Assembly: GCA_958295765.1 (NCBI GenBank) | Contig: CATQHB010000002.1 | Span: 1,940,001-2,004,000, forward strand | DNA length: 64,000 bases | Origin: an uncultured Dehalococcoidia bacterium | GTDB taxonomy: Bacteria > Chloroflexota > Dehalococcoidia > Lucifugimonadales > UBA3495 | Direction of reading: 5' to 3' | Shown: positions 24,096 through 32,174 of the stretch, piece after piece | Position numbering within the stretch: the first letter of the stretch is position 1 | How the letters are laid out: each line of letters begins with the position of its first letter | Made by a program: the position numbers and the translations under genes | Notes under the pieces: generated by a model | Told to the model about the DNA's origin: nothing | What the model saw: only the letters and a program-made list of their open reading frames with translations | Databases searched by the model: none

Positions 24096-25799
24096 ATGCC
24101 AGGCAAACTGCGCCACAAACCCGGGGAACCGCTCATCCGTACCATTGACTATACCGTCGATGACAACGGTTGCTGGGTATGGAAGTGGTCGGTACACAAG
24201 AAAGGGTATGCGTCCGTATGGGTTGACGGGCGCGGCGTCAAGGCGCACCGCGTTGCCTACGAACAGGCAAATGGGCCTATTTCTGCAGGAACGGTGATAC
24301 GGCACATTTGCCCCAACGGGGGCAACCCTTCTTGTGTGAACCCCGCCCATCTGCGCGCCGGGAGTCCTAAAGAGAACGCGCAGGATATGGTGAAGGCCGG
24401 CAATCAGGGCAATCAGAAGCTCCTGCCCTCCGACGCCGCCGAAATTCGGCGGATATTCGCCGAGGACAACGGCAAAACCTCGCAACGCTCCATTGCACGG
24501 CAGTACGGCGTCTCGCCGCAAACCATTGGGTATATTATCGCCAACAAAAACTTTTACGACCCTGAATATAAGCCGCCGCCACGGAAAAAGCGGAAGTCTG
24601 CCAACAACCTTGGCGAAGACAAGGCCAGGCAAATTCGCCAGTTGTATCTCAGTGGCGGTATATCTCAAAAGGAGGTGGCTGACCGGTTCGGGATTATTCC
24701 GAGTACGGTGTCAAACATTGTCCGCAACAAGCTCTATCCCGACCCCGACCCAAATTACGTCGTCCCACCGCGCAAGGCCAGAAACCAGAAGTTGACCAAA
24801 GCGCAAGCCGACGAAATCCGGGAGAAAATTCAGCAGGGCGCTATCCTGGCTGCACTGGCAAAAGAGTATGGAGTTAATCAGGCTACAATATCCAATATCA
24901 AGGCCGGGAAAGTTCATGCCGGCATCCTCCGGCAATACCCGGTTAAGGAGTATGCAGAAAGCCAGCCGATCCCAACTCTCAAATCGGTCAACGGGCCGGC
25001 CCTTACCAGTAAGGCGAAGCAAGTTGAACGCCAAAGGGGGAGGCGAAACACGGACATCAAGCCGAAGCGCCGGCCCGGTGAACCATTCATTACCGACAAC
25101 GATTGGGTGCTTGACCCTGAAACCGGCTGCCATAACTGGAAGTGGGGCAATAATCGTTATCGGCCATACATCGCTTTAGGGAATCGCAGTCTGCAACCGG
25201 CCTACCGGGTAAATTGGGAATTGCACAACGGCCCCATTACCAAAGGCCGCCAGATAAACCACCGCTGCAACAATCACCGTTGCGTCAACCCGGAGCATCT
25301 GTATGTTGGCGACCAGTTCGACAATGTGCGAGACAACGTCTATGCCGGCAGCCACGCTGCCCAGAAACTTACTTGGAAGCAGGTAAGGGAGATTCGGGAC
25401 AAGTACGAACCGGGCAAGAACACGCATAAAAAATTAGCGCGAGAGTATGGCGTTACCGACACCGCTATCGGCCATATCCTCAATAACAAAACGTACCGCG
25501 ACCCAAACTATATCCCCAAGTCCTCAGGGGTCAGCGTCAGAAGGCGGTTGACCGCCGTGGAAGCGGCTACCGTCCGCCATCGGTATCGCACTGAGCAAGT
25601 GAGCAAGAGTGACTTGGCACTCGATTTCGGCGTCAGTATCAATGTAATCGCCGGAATAATCCGCAACAAAACCTATCAGGATGACGCCTACACGCCGCCT
25701 ACCCAGGATTTCATTCGGAGCCGGTGGGGAGCTGTTGCCGGGAAAAAGATTTCCCAAGCAAGGCGGGCGGTCAGTAGCTGTCAGGCCCCGTTCCTTTAG
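24096..25799 (+). CDS. Modular HNH nuclease with two HNH and five HTH units
   Basis: A 567-residue protein of uncommon modular layout. Two HNH_3-type nuclease modules occur: residues ~51-100 (IRHICPN, PSCVNPAHL) and ~371-418 (INHRCNNHRCVNPEHLYVG), each with the histidine, paired cysteines and N-P-x-H-L of the fold. Five helix-turn-helix units of ~46 residues occur at ~109-156, 172-217, 232-277, 424-470 and 484-530, each with a core like QYGVSPQTIGYII or REYGVTDTAIGHIL. The order HNH-HTH-HTH-HTH-HNH-HTH-HTH looks like duplication of a nuclease/DNA-binding block. Homing endonucleases use HNH plus short DNA-binding repeats, so a selfish nuclease is the likely role. It is convergent with the ATPase gene downstream. 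Confidence 0.8.
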   Translation: MPGKLRHKPGEPLIRTIDYTVDDNGCWVWKWSVHKKGYASVWVDGRGVKAHRVAYEQANGPISAGTVIRHICPNGGNPSCVNPAHLRAGSPKENAQDMVKAGNQGNQKLLPSDAAEIRRIFAEDNGKTSQRSIARQYGVSPQTIGYIIANKNFYDPEYKPPPRKKRKSANNLGEDKARQIRQLYLSGGISQKEVADRFGIIPSTVSNIVRNKLYPDPDPNYVVPPRKARNQKLTKAQADEIREKIQQGAILAALAKEYGVNQATISNIKAGKVHAGILRQYPVKEYAESQPIPTLKSVNGPALTSKAKQVERQRGRRNTDIKPKRRPGEPFITDNDWVLDPETGCHNWKWGNNRYRPYIALGNRSLQPAYRVNWELHNGPITKGRQINHRCNNHRCVNPEHLYVGDQFDNVRDNVYAGSHAAQKLTWKQVREIRDKYEPGKNTHKKLAREYGVTDTAIGHILNNKTYRDPNYIPKSSGVSVRRRLTAVEAATVRHRYRTEQVSKSDLALDFGVSINVIAGIIRNKTYQDDAYTPPTQDFIRSRWGAVAGKKISQARRAVSSCQAPFL

Positions 25800-25925
25800 G
25801 CTGTGCAACTCTACGCCATCGGTTTCGGGAAAAGTCGGCGGCTGACTTCTTTAGGCTATCGCGGCGGTCTGAGGCGCGGAGACTGGTAGGTGTGCGGCTG
25901 AATAATATATATATAGCGAGGCGAA

Positions 25926-27062
25926 TCACGGGCGGCCCCCCAGCAAGTTTTTCTGCCACAACTCGCCCGTCGAGTATTCCTCCAACCAATGGTGTAGTTC
26001 CTCTTCATCCGGTCTGGTAACTCTGGTTTCCCCTTCTTTCAGCTCCAGCACAAAAATTTCATCCAGATTAAAGCTATCCACCAGCAAGGGAGACTGGGTA
26101 GCCACTATAACCTGCTTTTGCGTAGAGAGGGACTTAATCATTCCGCCCAGCAGTGCTATAGCAGAGGGATGCAGGCCCAGTTCCGGCTCATCCAGCAGTA
26201 TCACGTCTGGTAGCATTTCCGGGGGCAAGTTGAGCAAAGTTACCAGGGCAAAGAAGCGCAGCGAACCGTCGGAGGTGAGATGCGCTCCGATGATCTTGTC
26301 TGACCACTTGGCCTTCCAGCGCAGGATAACTTTCCCATACTGTTCTTCAATGGCAAAGCGCTCGAAACCAGGTAATACCCGGCCGATTTGATAACAGATT
26401 AGCTCATAACGCCTTATGTCCTCCTGCTCCAAACGGTACAGGACTGCCGCAAGATTGCCGCCGTGGCTGAGTAGTTGATACTTGTCTCCAACATCCCACC
26501 CTTGCTTGAATTTGGAACTCTCCGAGGTATCGTGAAATTGATAGACGGCGCAATTACGCAGCAAATGGACGATTACTCGGGCCATACTCGAGTGGACTCC
26601 GGGCAGAAAGTCGGGAGTCTGCGCCGCCAACACCAAGTTGGCCTCCCGGTGGCCGCTATCCAAGTACTGCCAACGTGCTTCTGCTGGTCGCTCGAAGCTG
26701 GTAAATCGGAAAGCCTCTTCAGTAAAAAATAGTCGGTCGGGGTGACCGTAGGTAAGGGCAAATCTATAATCGTCCTTGCCCTGCGCTGCCCGCATACTTA
26801 TCTCTGCAACCATCCTTGAAGTGCGGGCATTGCCTCCAAAAAGCTGGTCATCGGCACCTCCTTGCCGGCCGACGAATTCACGTAACAGCCGGGAACTACT
26901 GAGCATTGAACTCAGCATCTCAAAGAATCGAATGAAGTTGGATTTGCCCGAACCGTTAGGCCCAACCAGCACAACAGAGTTGGGCAAGTTGTTCAACTCA
27001 ACATTTACCAGAGAGCGGAAGCCCTGAATCTTGATGGATTCTATCTTGTTTTCCAGCTCCAC
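25926..27062 (-). CDS. Lone AAA (RecF/OLD-like) ATPase
   Basis: A 378-residue ABC-type AAA_21 ATPase. Walker A is VGPNGSGKSNF (~34-42), the signature-like loop LTSDGSLRF is near 262-270, Walker B is VILLDEPELGLHP (~287-299) followed by VIVATQSPLLVD. The C-terminus GELWQKNLLGG matches a subfamily of stand-alone ATPases often linked to DNA repair or phage defence. GTG at 27062 is favoured because GGGAGGAGGG lies 8-9 bases upstream; the longer opening from 27092 has no ribosome-binding site. No nuclease or toprim partner shares its operon. Base composition is visibly lower in GC than the flanks. Confidence 0.8.
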   Translation of the reverse strand: MELENKIESIKIQGFRSLVNVELNNLPNSVVLVGPNGSGKSNFIRFFEMLSSMLSSSRLLREFVGRQGGADDQLFGGNARTSRMVAEISMRAAQGKDDYRFALTYGHPDRLFFTEEAFRFTSFERPAEARWQYLDSGHREANLVLAAQTPDFLPGVHSSMARVIVHLLRNCAVYQFHDTSESSKFKQGWDVGDKYQLLSHGGNLAAVLYRLEQEDIRRYELICYQIGRVLPGFERFAIEEQYGKVILRWKAKWSDKIIGAHLTSDGSLRFFALVTLLNLPPEMLPDVILLDEPELGLHPSAIALLGGMIKSLSTQKQVIVATQSPLLVDSFNLDEIFVLELKEGETRVTRPDEEELHHWLEEYSTGELWQKNLLGGRP

Positions 27063-27158
27063 CTTCTTATCCCTCCTCCCCAGCAACCCCACCAGATTAC
27101 TGGCGAACTCTTCCCTGATTATACCACCGGTTAACCTTCTTTATTTTCCCATTCCCCC

Positions 27159-28877
27159 CTACCCCCCCAACACTCCCATCTCATCCAGCCGCGCTGCCAG
27201 GACTGGTATTAGCTGGGCTAGTTGTTCCCGGTTTACTTCACCCAGCAGGCAAATCTGGAGCCAGTTTCGTTCTTGCAGGTAGCCGCTGGCGTAGGCGGTG
27301 TAGAAACCATGGGACTCCAGCCGGCGGCCCAACTCCCCGGCGTCAATCTCCCCCGGCGGCAGGGCAATGGTGGTTACGGCGCCGACGCTTTCCGCCTCGG
27401 CTGCTACCAGGGTCAACCCCAAGTCGCGCAACTGCTGACGCGCCCAGCGCCCAGCGGCGTCAAGCTGCGCCGGCCGTTCTGCCGACTGTCTCTCCAATCC
27501 GGCATCGAGCGCGGCCAGCAGATTGGACGACAGGGTGAAAGGCACGGCGCCCTTTTCCGCGCCGGCGCAATGCAGGCCCAAGTCCAGGTAGCGGGGCAGG
27601 TTCGGGTCGGGCCGAGGCCGCTCGGCGCAGAACACCAGCCCCAAGCCGGGATAGGCGGCCAAACCCTTGCCACTGGTGGAACTAGCAAGCCAAACGCCGC
27701 GCAGGTCCACCGGAATGACTCCCAGGCTGCTGATGCAGTCCAGGGCCAGCCGCGCGTCGTGGCGTTGGCAAATCGCCTTGAGAACCGGCAAGTCGGCCAG
27801 CGCGCCGGTGGAAGTTTCGCAATGCACCGCCCACAGCCACCCGCCCGGCTGGGCGGCCAGGGCGGCCTCAATCCGGTCATAGTCCAGCGGCGTTCCCCAA
27901 TCCTGCGGCAACGCCGTATAGCGCAAGCCCCAGCGGTTGGCATGGTCGATAAGCCGGTCGCCGAACTCTCCGGCGGCGACAATCACGCCGCGTCCCTCTT
28001 GCCGGGAAAGTTGGGCCGCCACTACGTCGTTAGCCAGGGTGCCGGAGCCGACCATCACCGCGGCCCAGTTGGCCCCGGTAAGCTGACCCAAACGCTGCTG
28101 TACCTGCCGCATCAGGTTGGCAAACTCCGGGGAGCGGTGGGATAGGGGCGGACGCTGAAACGCCTGCACCACCGCGTCGGGCATCGCCACCGGCCCCGGC
28201 GTCAGGATGACCGGCTCGCCGGCCGGCGGGTTGACGGCTTCGTGGAACCGGCCGGCAAACTCCTGGGCAACATTGCCCACCGGACGGTACATCGGTTGGT
28301 AGGGCGCGTCCGCATCGCCCACCACCGGCCCGAAAGGGATGAACCCGATGTGGCGATAGAGCCGCTGCTGGGCAACCCGGCCCGACATCACCACGTAATC
28401 ATAACCGCGCTCTTGACAGTACCGCGCCATCATCGTGAGCAGACCTTGCAGCACGCGGGTGCGGCGCAGATTGGGGCGCACCGCCAGCAGCCGGACTTCG
28501 CAGAGAGTTGCGCCCCGGGCTTGGGGCAAGTACCGTTCCAGGTCGCCCAGCTTTTCGTCCAGGGAAAAAGGCCGGCGGTCGCGGACGCAAATCATCCCCA
28601 CCAGTTCAGCCCCCCGGCGGCAGATAAAGTAGGTGTTTTCCCGGTGGAAACGGTCAGTCAGCGCGCGCTCGGAATTGGCCGGATGTTGGGGAACCTCTTC
28701 CACAAAGGAGGCATAGTTGAGTTGGGAAATTTCGGCAAACTCCCAATCCTGGTCGGCCTGCTTGAACACCAGGCCGGCATCGTCGGCGTTGGGGTCATCC
28801 GGCCCGTTGCACTGGCCGGACGCCGGGGCGCCGGTCAGGAGAGAAACGGCTGTTGTCGATCGTTTCAAGTCGGTCAT
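27159..28877 (-). CDS. GNAT acetyltransferase fused to class V aminotransferase
   Basis: A ~572-residue fusion. The N-terminal ~200 residues form a GNAT-type acyltransferase: TYFICRRGAELVGMICVRD, CEVRLLAVRPNLRRTRVL (the acyl-CoA pyrophosphate loop is here), and RLYRHIGFIPFGPVV. The C-terminal ~350 residues are a fold-type I, class V aminotransferase: VILTPGPVAMPD, MVGSGTLANDVVAAQL, LWAVHCETSTGALADL, LDCISSLGVIPVDL, and the PLP lysine in STSGKGLAAYPG (about residue 405). The two activities could act in sequence on one amino acid, but that is inference. The start is an ATG at 28877 or a GTG at 28892; neither has a strong ribosome-binding site. Confidence 0.85.
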   Translation of the reverse strand: MTDLKRSTTAVSLLTGAPASGQCNGPDDPNADDAGLVFKQADQDWEFAEISQLNYASFVEEVPQHPANSERALTDRFHRENTYFICRRGAELVGMICVRDRRPFSLDEKLGDLERYLPQARGATLCEVRLLAVRPNLRRTRVLQGLLTMMARYCQERGYDYVVMSGRVAQQRLYRHIGFIPFGPVVGDADAPYQPMYRPVGNVAQEFAGRFHEAVNPPAGEPVILTPGPVAMPDAVVQAFQRPPLSHRSPEFANLMRQVQQRLGQLTGANWAAVMVGSGTLANDVVAAQLSRQEGRGVIVAAGEFGDRLIDHANRWGLRYTALPQDWGTPLDYDRIEAALAAQPGGWLWAVHCETSTGALADLPVLKAICQRHDARLALDCISSLGVIPVDLRGVWLASSTSGKGLAAYPGLGLVFCAERPRPDPNLPRYLDLGLHCAGAEKGAVPFTLSSNLLAALDAGLERQSAERPAQLDAAGRWARQQLRDLGLTLVAAEAESVGAVTTIALPPGEIDAGELGRRLESHGFYTAYASGYLQERNWLQICLLGEVNREQLAQLIPVLAARLDEMGVLGG

Positions 28878-28927
28878 AAGCGATTCAACCACCGCCGGTT
28901 ACATCAAAGGGGACAAGCTGCCGGGCT

Positions 28928-29145
28928 TGAGCCAAGTCTGCGCCAGGAACAAAATCCGCTCATGGTGAGCTTGTCGAACCATCCTTTCATCCTTCGACAA
29001 GCTCAGGATGAGCGGGTGGTGGTGTTACTGAATACAACCGCTCATGGTGAGCTTGTCGAACCACTTTGCCCACGCATTGCGCCAAGTCTAGGCAGGAACA
29101 AAATTCGCTCATGGTGAGCCTGTCGAACCACTTTGCCCACGCCCC
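28928..29145. repeat. Family-A repeats (three arms) upstream of the GNAT fusion
   Basis: gctcatggtgagcttgtcga occurs near 28958, 29040 and 29107; the first is paired with ccttcgacaagctcaggatg near 28991. The flank ccaagtctgcgccaggaaca recurs inverted at 42796 and 43048 (tgcttggcgcagactttgc), so part of the unit extends beyond the core arms. No gene is seen in 28893-29200. Confidence 0.75.
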
Positions 29146-29200
29146 GCGCCAAGCCGCCGGAAAGTTGACCAGCCCATCAACCGCCCGATTACCCGCACGG

Positions 29201-29656
29201 TCACCCCGCCGGGCGGAGCGCCCCGGCCAGGTTCCTGGCAAACTCTTCCACAGCGGCGGCGGCTTTGCGGCGGATTATTGGCTGGCCCAATGCCCCCAGG
29301 TGGCCCATAAAGGCGGTGTCGGTAACTATCACCAGTTCCGTCAAGTCCTCCGACTTCGGTATCAAGCGCAGGTCTATGTTGGTGCGTACCGCGCCGCCGA
29401 TGCGCCGGTCGGACGCTTCCAACAGGAATTGAGCCTCGCCCTTTTCCGCATCCTGCGCCACGATTCGCACGCTCCCCGACAGGTTCACCCGCAGCGGCCC
29501 GGCCTGGGCTTGCAGCGTCCCGGTGAACCGGTTTTCGCCGTCGGGAGCCAATCCCGCCAACCCGGGGACGCAGGGGGCTACCTTGGGCAAGTCCAGCACC
29601 AAGTCCCAAGTGGTGGCCCGGTCGGCCGGCACCAGGCAGCGATTCTCCAATTTCAT
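29201..29656 (-). CDS. coxG: CoxG-like SRPBCC protein
   Basis: A 151-residue SRPBCC (START-like) protein of the carbon-monoxide dehydrogenase G family: KLENRCLVPADRATTWDLV, then CVPGLAGL, and FMGHLGALGQPIIRRKAAAA near the C-terminus with EEFARNLAGAL. CoxG-like proteins help anchor or mature molybdenum hydroxylases in some bacteria. It is the last gene of a coxS-coxM-coxG order and lies 25 bases from coxM. The large catalytic subunit is not in the window. Confidence 0.84.
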   Translation of the reverse strand: MKLENRCLVPADRATTWDLVLDLPKVAPCVPGLAGLAPDGENRFTGTLQAQAGPLRVNLSGSVRIVAQDAEKGEAQFLLEASDRRIGGAVRTNIDLRLIPKSEDLTELVIVTDTAFMGHLGALGQPIIRRKAAAAVEEFARNLAGALRPAG

Positions 29657-29681
29657 CGTCTCACCCTATCCTGCTTAATCG

Positions 29682-30572
29682 CTACCCGGCGGCTGAACCG
29701 GCGGCCTGCTCGATGGCCCGGCGGGCAAAGACCTGGGCCATCTCCCGCTTATAGTCCACCGAACCCCGGTGGTCTTCCAAGGGGTCAACCGCCGCCGGCA
29801 CGGTGGCCGCCGCCGCCCGGATCGTGGCGTCGGTCAAGGGCTGGCCCCGCAAAAGGTCTTCGGCGGCGGTGGCCCGAATCGGGGTGAGGCCCACCGACCC
29901 CAGAACCAGGCGCGCCTCCCGGCAGTGGCCGTCGGCATCGCGGGTAATCACGGCGGCGGCGGATACGGTGGCGTAGTCGTCGGCGGTGCGGGGCAGGAAT
30001 TTCAGGTAGGCGGCGCCGGAACCGGCCGGGGCCGGGGGTATCACCAACCCGGTGATTATTTCTCCGGGCCGCACGTCGGTATCAAAGTAGTCGAGGAACA
30101 ACTCCTCTACCGGCAGGATGCGCTGGCCCCCGTTATTTCCATTCCCGTCCGGGGCCGAGGACAGGATTGCCGCGGCGCCCAGGGCGATGAGGGCCGGCGG
30201 CGGGTCCTGGTTGGGGTCGCCGTGGGCCAGCCCGCCGCCGACGGTAGCCATGCTGCGGATGCGCGGCGTAGCCACCTGGCGGTAGGCTTGGGCCACCAGG
30301 GGCAGCCGCCCGGCCACCAGGGGACTGGTTTCCACCCGCCGCTGGGAGCAGAGCGCGCCAATCCGCACGCCGCCGTCCGCAGTTTCCCCAATGTCGCCCA
30401 GGCCGGGGAGTCGCCGCAGGCCGATGACGTGGCCGGGCTGGGCAAAACGCTGTTTCATCTGGAGTATCAGGGCGGTGCCGCCGGACAGCAGCCGGGCGTC
30501 ATCCCCGTACTGTTCCAGCAGGGCAAAGGCATCTTCCAGGGAGTTGGGGAGATGCAACTGAAAGTCAATCAT
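29682..30572 (-). CDS. coxM: FAD-binding subunit of a molybdenum hydroxylase (CoxM-like)
   Basis: A 296-residue FAD_binding_5/CO-dehydrogenase-flavoprotein-C protein. The first FAD motif is LLSGGTALILQMKQR, the second is ATVGGGLAHGDPNQDPPPALIA, and the C-terminal domain carries VDYKREMAQVFARRAIEQA. In this family the subunit passes electrons from the 2Fe-2S subunit to an acceptor. Its ATG overlaps the coxS stop (ATGA), a sign of coupled translation. Whether it belongs to a CO dehydrogenase, xanthine dehydrogenase or another hydroxylase cannot be decided without the large subunit. Confidence 0.9.
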   Translation of the reverse strand: MIDFQLHLPNSLEDAFALLEQYGDDARLLSGGTALILQMKQRFAQPGHVIGLRRLPGLGDIGETADGGVRIGALCSQRRVETSPLVAGRLPLVAQAYRQVATPRIRSMATVGGGLAHGDPNQDPPPALIALGAAAILSSAPDGNGNNGGQRILPVEELFLDYFDTDVRPGEIITGLVIPPAPAGSGAAYLKFLPRTADDYATVSAAAVITRDADGHCREARLVLGSVGLTPIRATAAEDLLRGQPLTDATIRAAAATVPAAVDPLEDHRGSVDYKREMAQVFARRAIEQAAGSAAG

Positions 30573-31084
30573 TGGCTGGCCCCCGCTCCGCTATCAGAAC
30601 CGCTATCAGAACCGCTATCCAGGCCGGCGCCGACGGCCTTGACCACCGATTCCAGGATTTTGTAGTAGCCGGTGCAGCGACACAGGTTGCCCATCATCCA
30701 GTCCCGAATTTCCGCCTCGGTGGGATGGGGGTTGACCTCCAGCAGGGCCTTGGCCGCCATCACCTGGCCGGGGGTGCAGATGCCGCACTGAAAGCCGCCG
30801 TAGTCGATGAACGCCTGCTGTACCGGATGGAGCCGCCCGTCCTGGGCCAGCCCCTCAATGGTGGTGATTTCCGAGCCGTCCACCGCCGCCGCCAGGGTGA
30901 TGCAGGAGGCGGTCATCTCGCCGTCCACCAGGACGGTGCAGGCGCCGCAGACGCCCACGCTGCACCCCTCTTTAGTGCCAGTCAACCCCAGGTCATAGCG
31001 CAGAAAGTCCACCAGCAGCCGGCGGGCCGGCGTTTCCCGCTCGTGGCTGACGCCGTTCACGCTTAAACTAATGCGTTGGGCCAT
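30569..31084 (-). CDS. coxS: 2Fe-2S subunit of a molybdenum hydroxylase (CoxS-like)
   Basis: A 171-residue two-cluster ferredoxin subunit. The first [2Fe-2S] cluster uses C41, C46, C49 and C61 ([12 protein letters not shown] and ASC). The second uses C100, C103, C135 and C137 (FQCGICTPG and [11 protein letters not shown]). The C-terminal ~20 residues are a low-complexity DSGSDSG tail encoded by 12-base repeats. ATG at 31084 is preferred over an in-frame GTG at 31090. The small, medium and G genes run as one operon; the catalytic molybdopterin subunit is missing on both sides. Confidence 0.9.
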   Translation of the reverse strand: MAQRISLSVNGVSHERETPARRLLVDFLRYDLGLTGTKEGCSVGVCGACTVLVDGEMTASCITLAAAVDGSEITTIEGLAQDGRLHPVQQAFIDYGGFQCGICTPGQVMAAKALLEVNPHPTEAEIRDWMMGNLCRCTGYYKILESVVKAVGAGLDSGSDSGSDSGAGASQ

Positions 31085-31233
31085 ATCCACCTTTCCCGTC
31101 GGTTAATTTTGCCCGTTAATTTCCCTCATACTATACCAATCGCCGCTGTTGGGGCAAGCTGGCAAGCCGCCCGGTATTCGCAACGTTTGTTGGTATTCCT
31201 TGCCCGTACCGGCTCCGGGGAGATGGTTGGATG

Positions 31234-31352
31234 GTAGGGGCGGGTTTATAACCTGCCCTGCGTCCAACGGCAAGGTAATACCGGAAAACGGGTGCGCCAT
31301 AGCTGACACATTCCGGTGCCGGGGCCAGGGCGGGTTACAAACCCGCCCCTAC
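31234..31352. repeat. Family-C element (119 bp)
   Basis: Bounded by gtaggggcgggtttataacc and ggttacaaacccgcccctac. The centre contains ttccggtgccggggccaggg, related to the centre of other copies. The external flank ggtattcgcaacgtttgttg near 31174 resembles the outer end of the element at 36288. Confidence 0.8.
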
Positions 31353-31379
31353 GTAGATGATAATACCAACCCATAAAAC

Positions 31380-31474
31380 CGTCGTTCCGGCGAAAGCCGG
31401 AATCCAGGAAATCCCCCGGAAAAGAGCGGGCCGGCTACCGGACGTTCTGGATTCCGGCTTTCGCCGGAACGACG
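31380..31474. repeat. Family-B element, copy 4
   Basis: Arms 31380-31407 and 31447-31474, perfect 28-base inverted repeats. It is separated from a family-C element by only 27 bases. The outer ends are weakly conserved (gggtttatgatgctatctcc after it). Together with the family-C copy it fills 31085-31569. Confidence 0.8.
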
Positions 31475-31569
31475 GGTTTATGATGATAGGGTTTATGATG
31501 CTATCTCCTTGGACTGCTGACAACCGCCGGTTGCCATTCCCGCCGCATTGGGTTACAGTAGCAGGTACG

Positions 31570-32067
31570 ATGCTATACTTTATGTCCCGGGACCAACAGC
31601 AAGCGCCCCGCCTCTTTCTCCGGTATTGGGCCAAATGGAGTATCATACTGCCCTGGGCGATTCCGGGGGCGGTACTGTTGCTTTGTATGGGCTTTGCCGC
31701 CTTGCTGGGCAATTCTCCCCTGGATGCCGGCGCCAAGTTGGCGTCCGCTATTGGCACAGATTGGGCAATGTTGAATATCCAGCTTTGGCTGACCGCCTTC
31801 TTCGTTAGCATTGTCTGCTATGGCGTAGGGCGGCAGTTAATTGGCCTGACCGCGCGCCATTCCCTTTCGGCGCCGCTGGCGGCCCTGTACGCCCGGCTCA
31901 TCCATAAGGCGACCCGGAGGATACGCTCCCTTTCCCTGCGCCTCATTCCGGCGCTGCTGGCCGGACTGACCTTCAATCCCGGCATCTACGGCCTCTTTTA
32001 CCGGCCCGGCACCACCGGACTACTGCCGCCGGCCCGGTTGCCCGTTCCCGCGCCCCTGCTGGAATAG
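31570..32067 (+). CDS. Small membrane protein of unknown function
   Basis: A 165-residue unrecognised protein. Hydrophobic segments run from [20 protein letters not shown] and [15 protein letters not shown] to [20 protein letters not shown], suggesting three membrane passes. The ATG at 31570 begins [13 protein letters not shown]; the frame is open further upstream only through repeat sequence, so the shorter version is chosen. No partner is evident from its neighbours. Confidence 0.55.
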   Translation: MLYFMSRDQQQAPRLFLRYWAKWSIILPWAIPGAVLLLCMGFAALLGNSPLDAGAKLASAIGTDWAMLNIQLWLTAFFVSIVCYGVGRQLIGLTARHSLSAPLAALYARLIHKATRRIRSLSLRLIPALLAGLTFNPGIYGLFYRPGTTGLLPPARLPVPAPLLE

Positions 32068-32174
32068 CCCCTGAGTTCAGCCCCATACCCGGCGCAGCTA
32101 TGCGCCGAGGCAGTTGTGGCATGGCTTGTTGCCGTGTCGAAATAATCTATTTTATTTCTGAGGGAGAATTTTTT

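Noticed and set aside
24096-27062. Septu-type defence system (ATPase plus HNH nuclease)
   Set aside because: The two genes are convergent, not an operon; the HNH protein has a multi-HTH architecture unlike PtuB, and the ATPase is of the stand-alone type.
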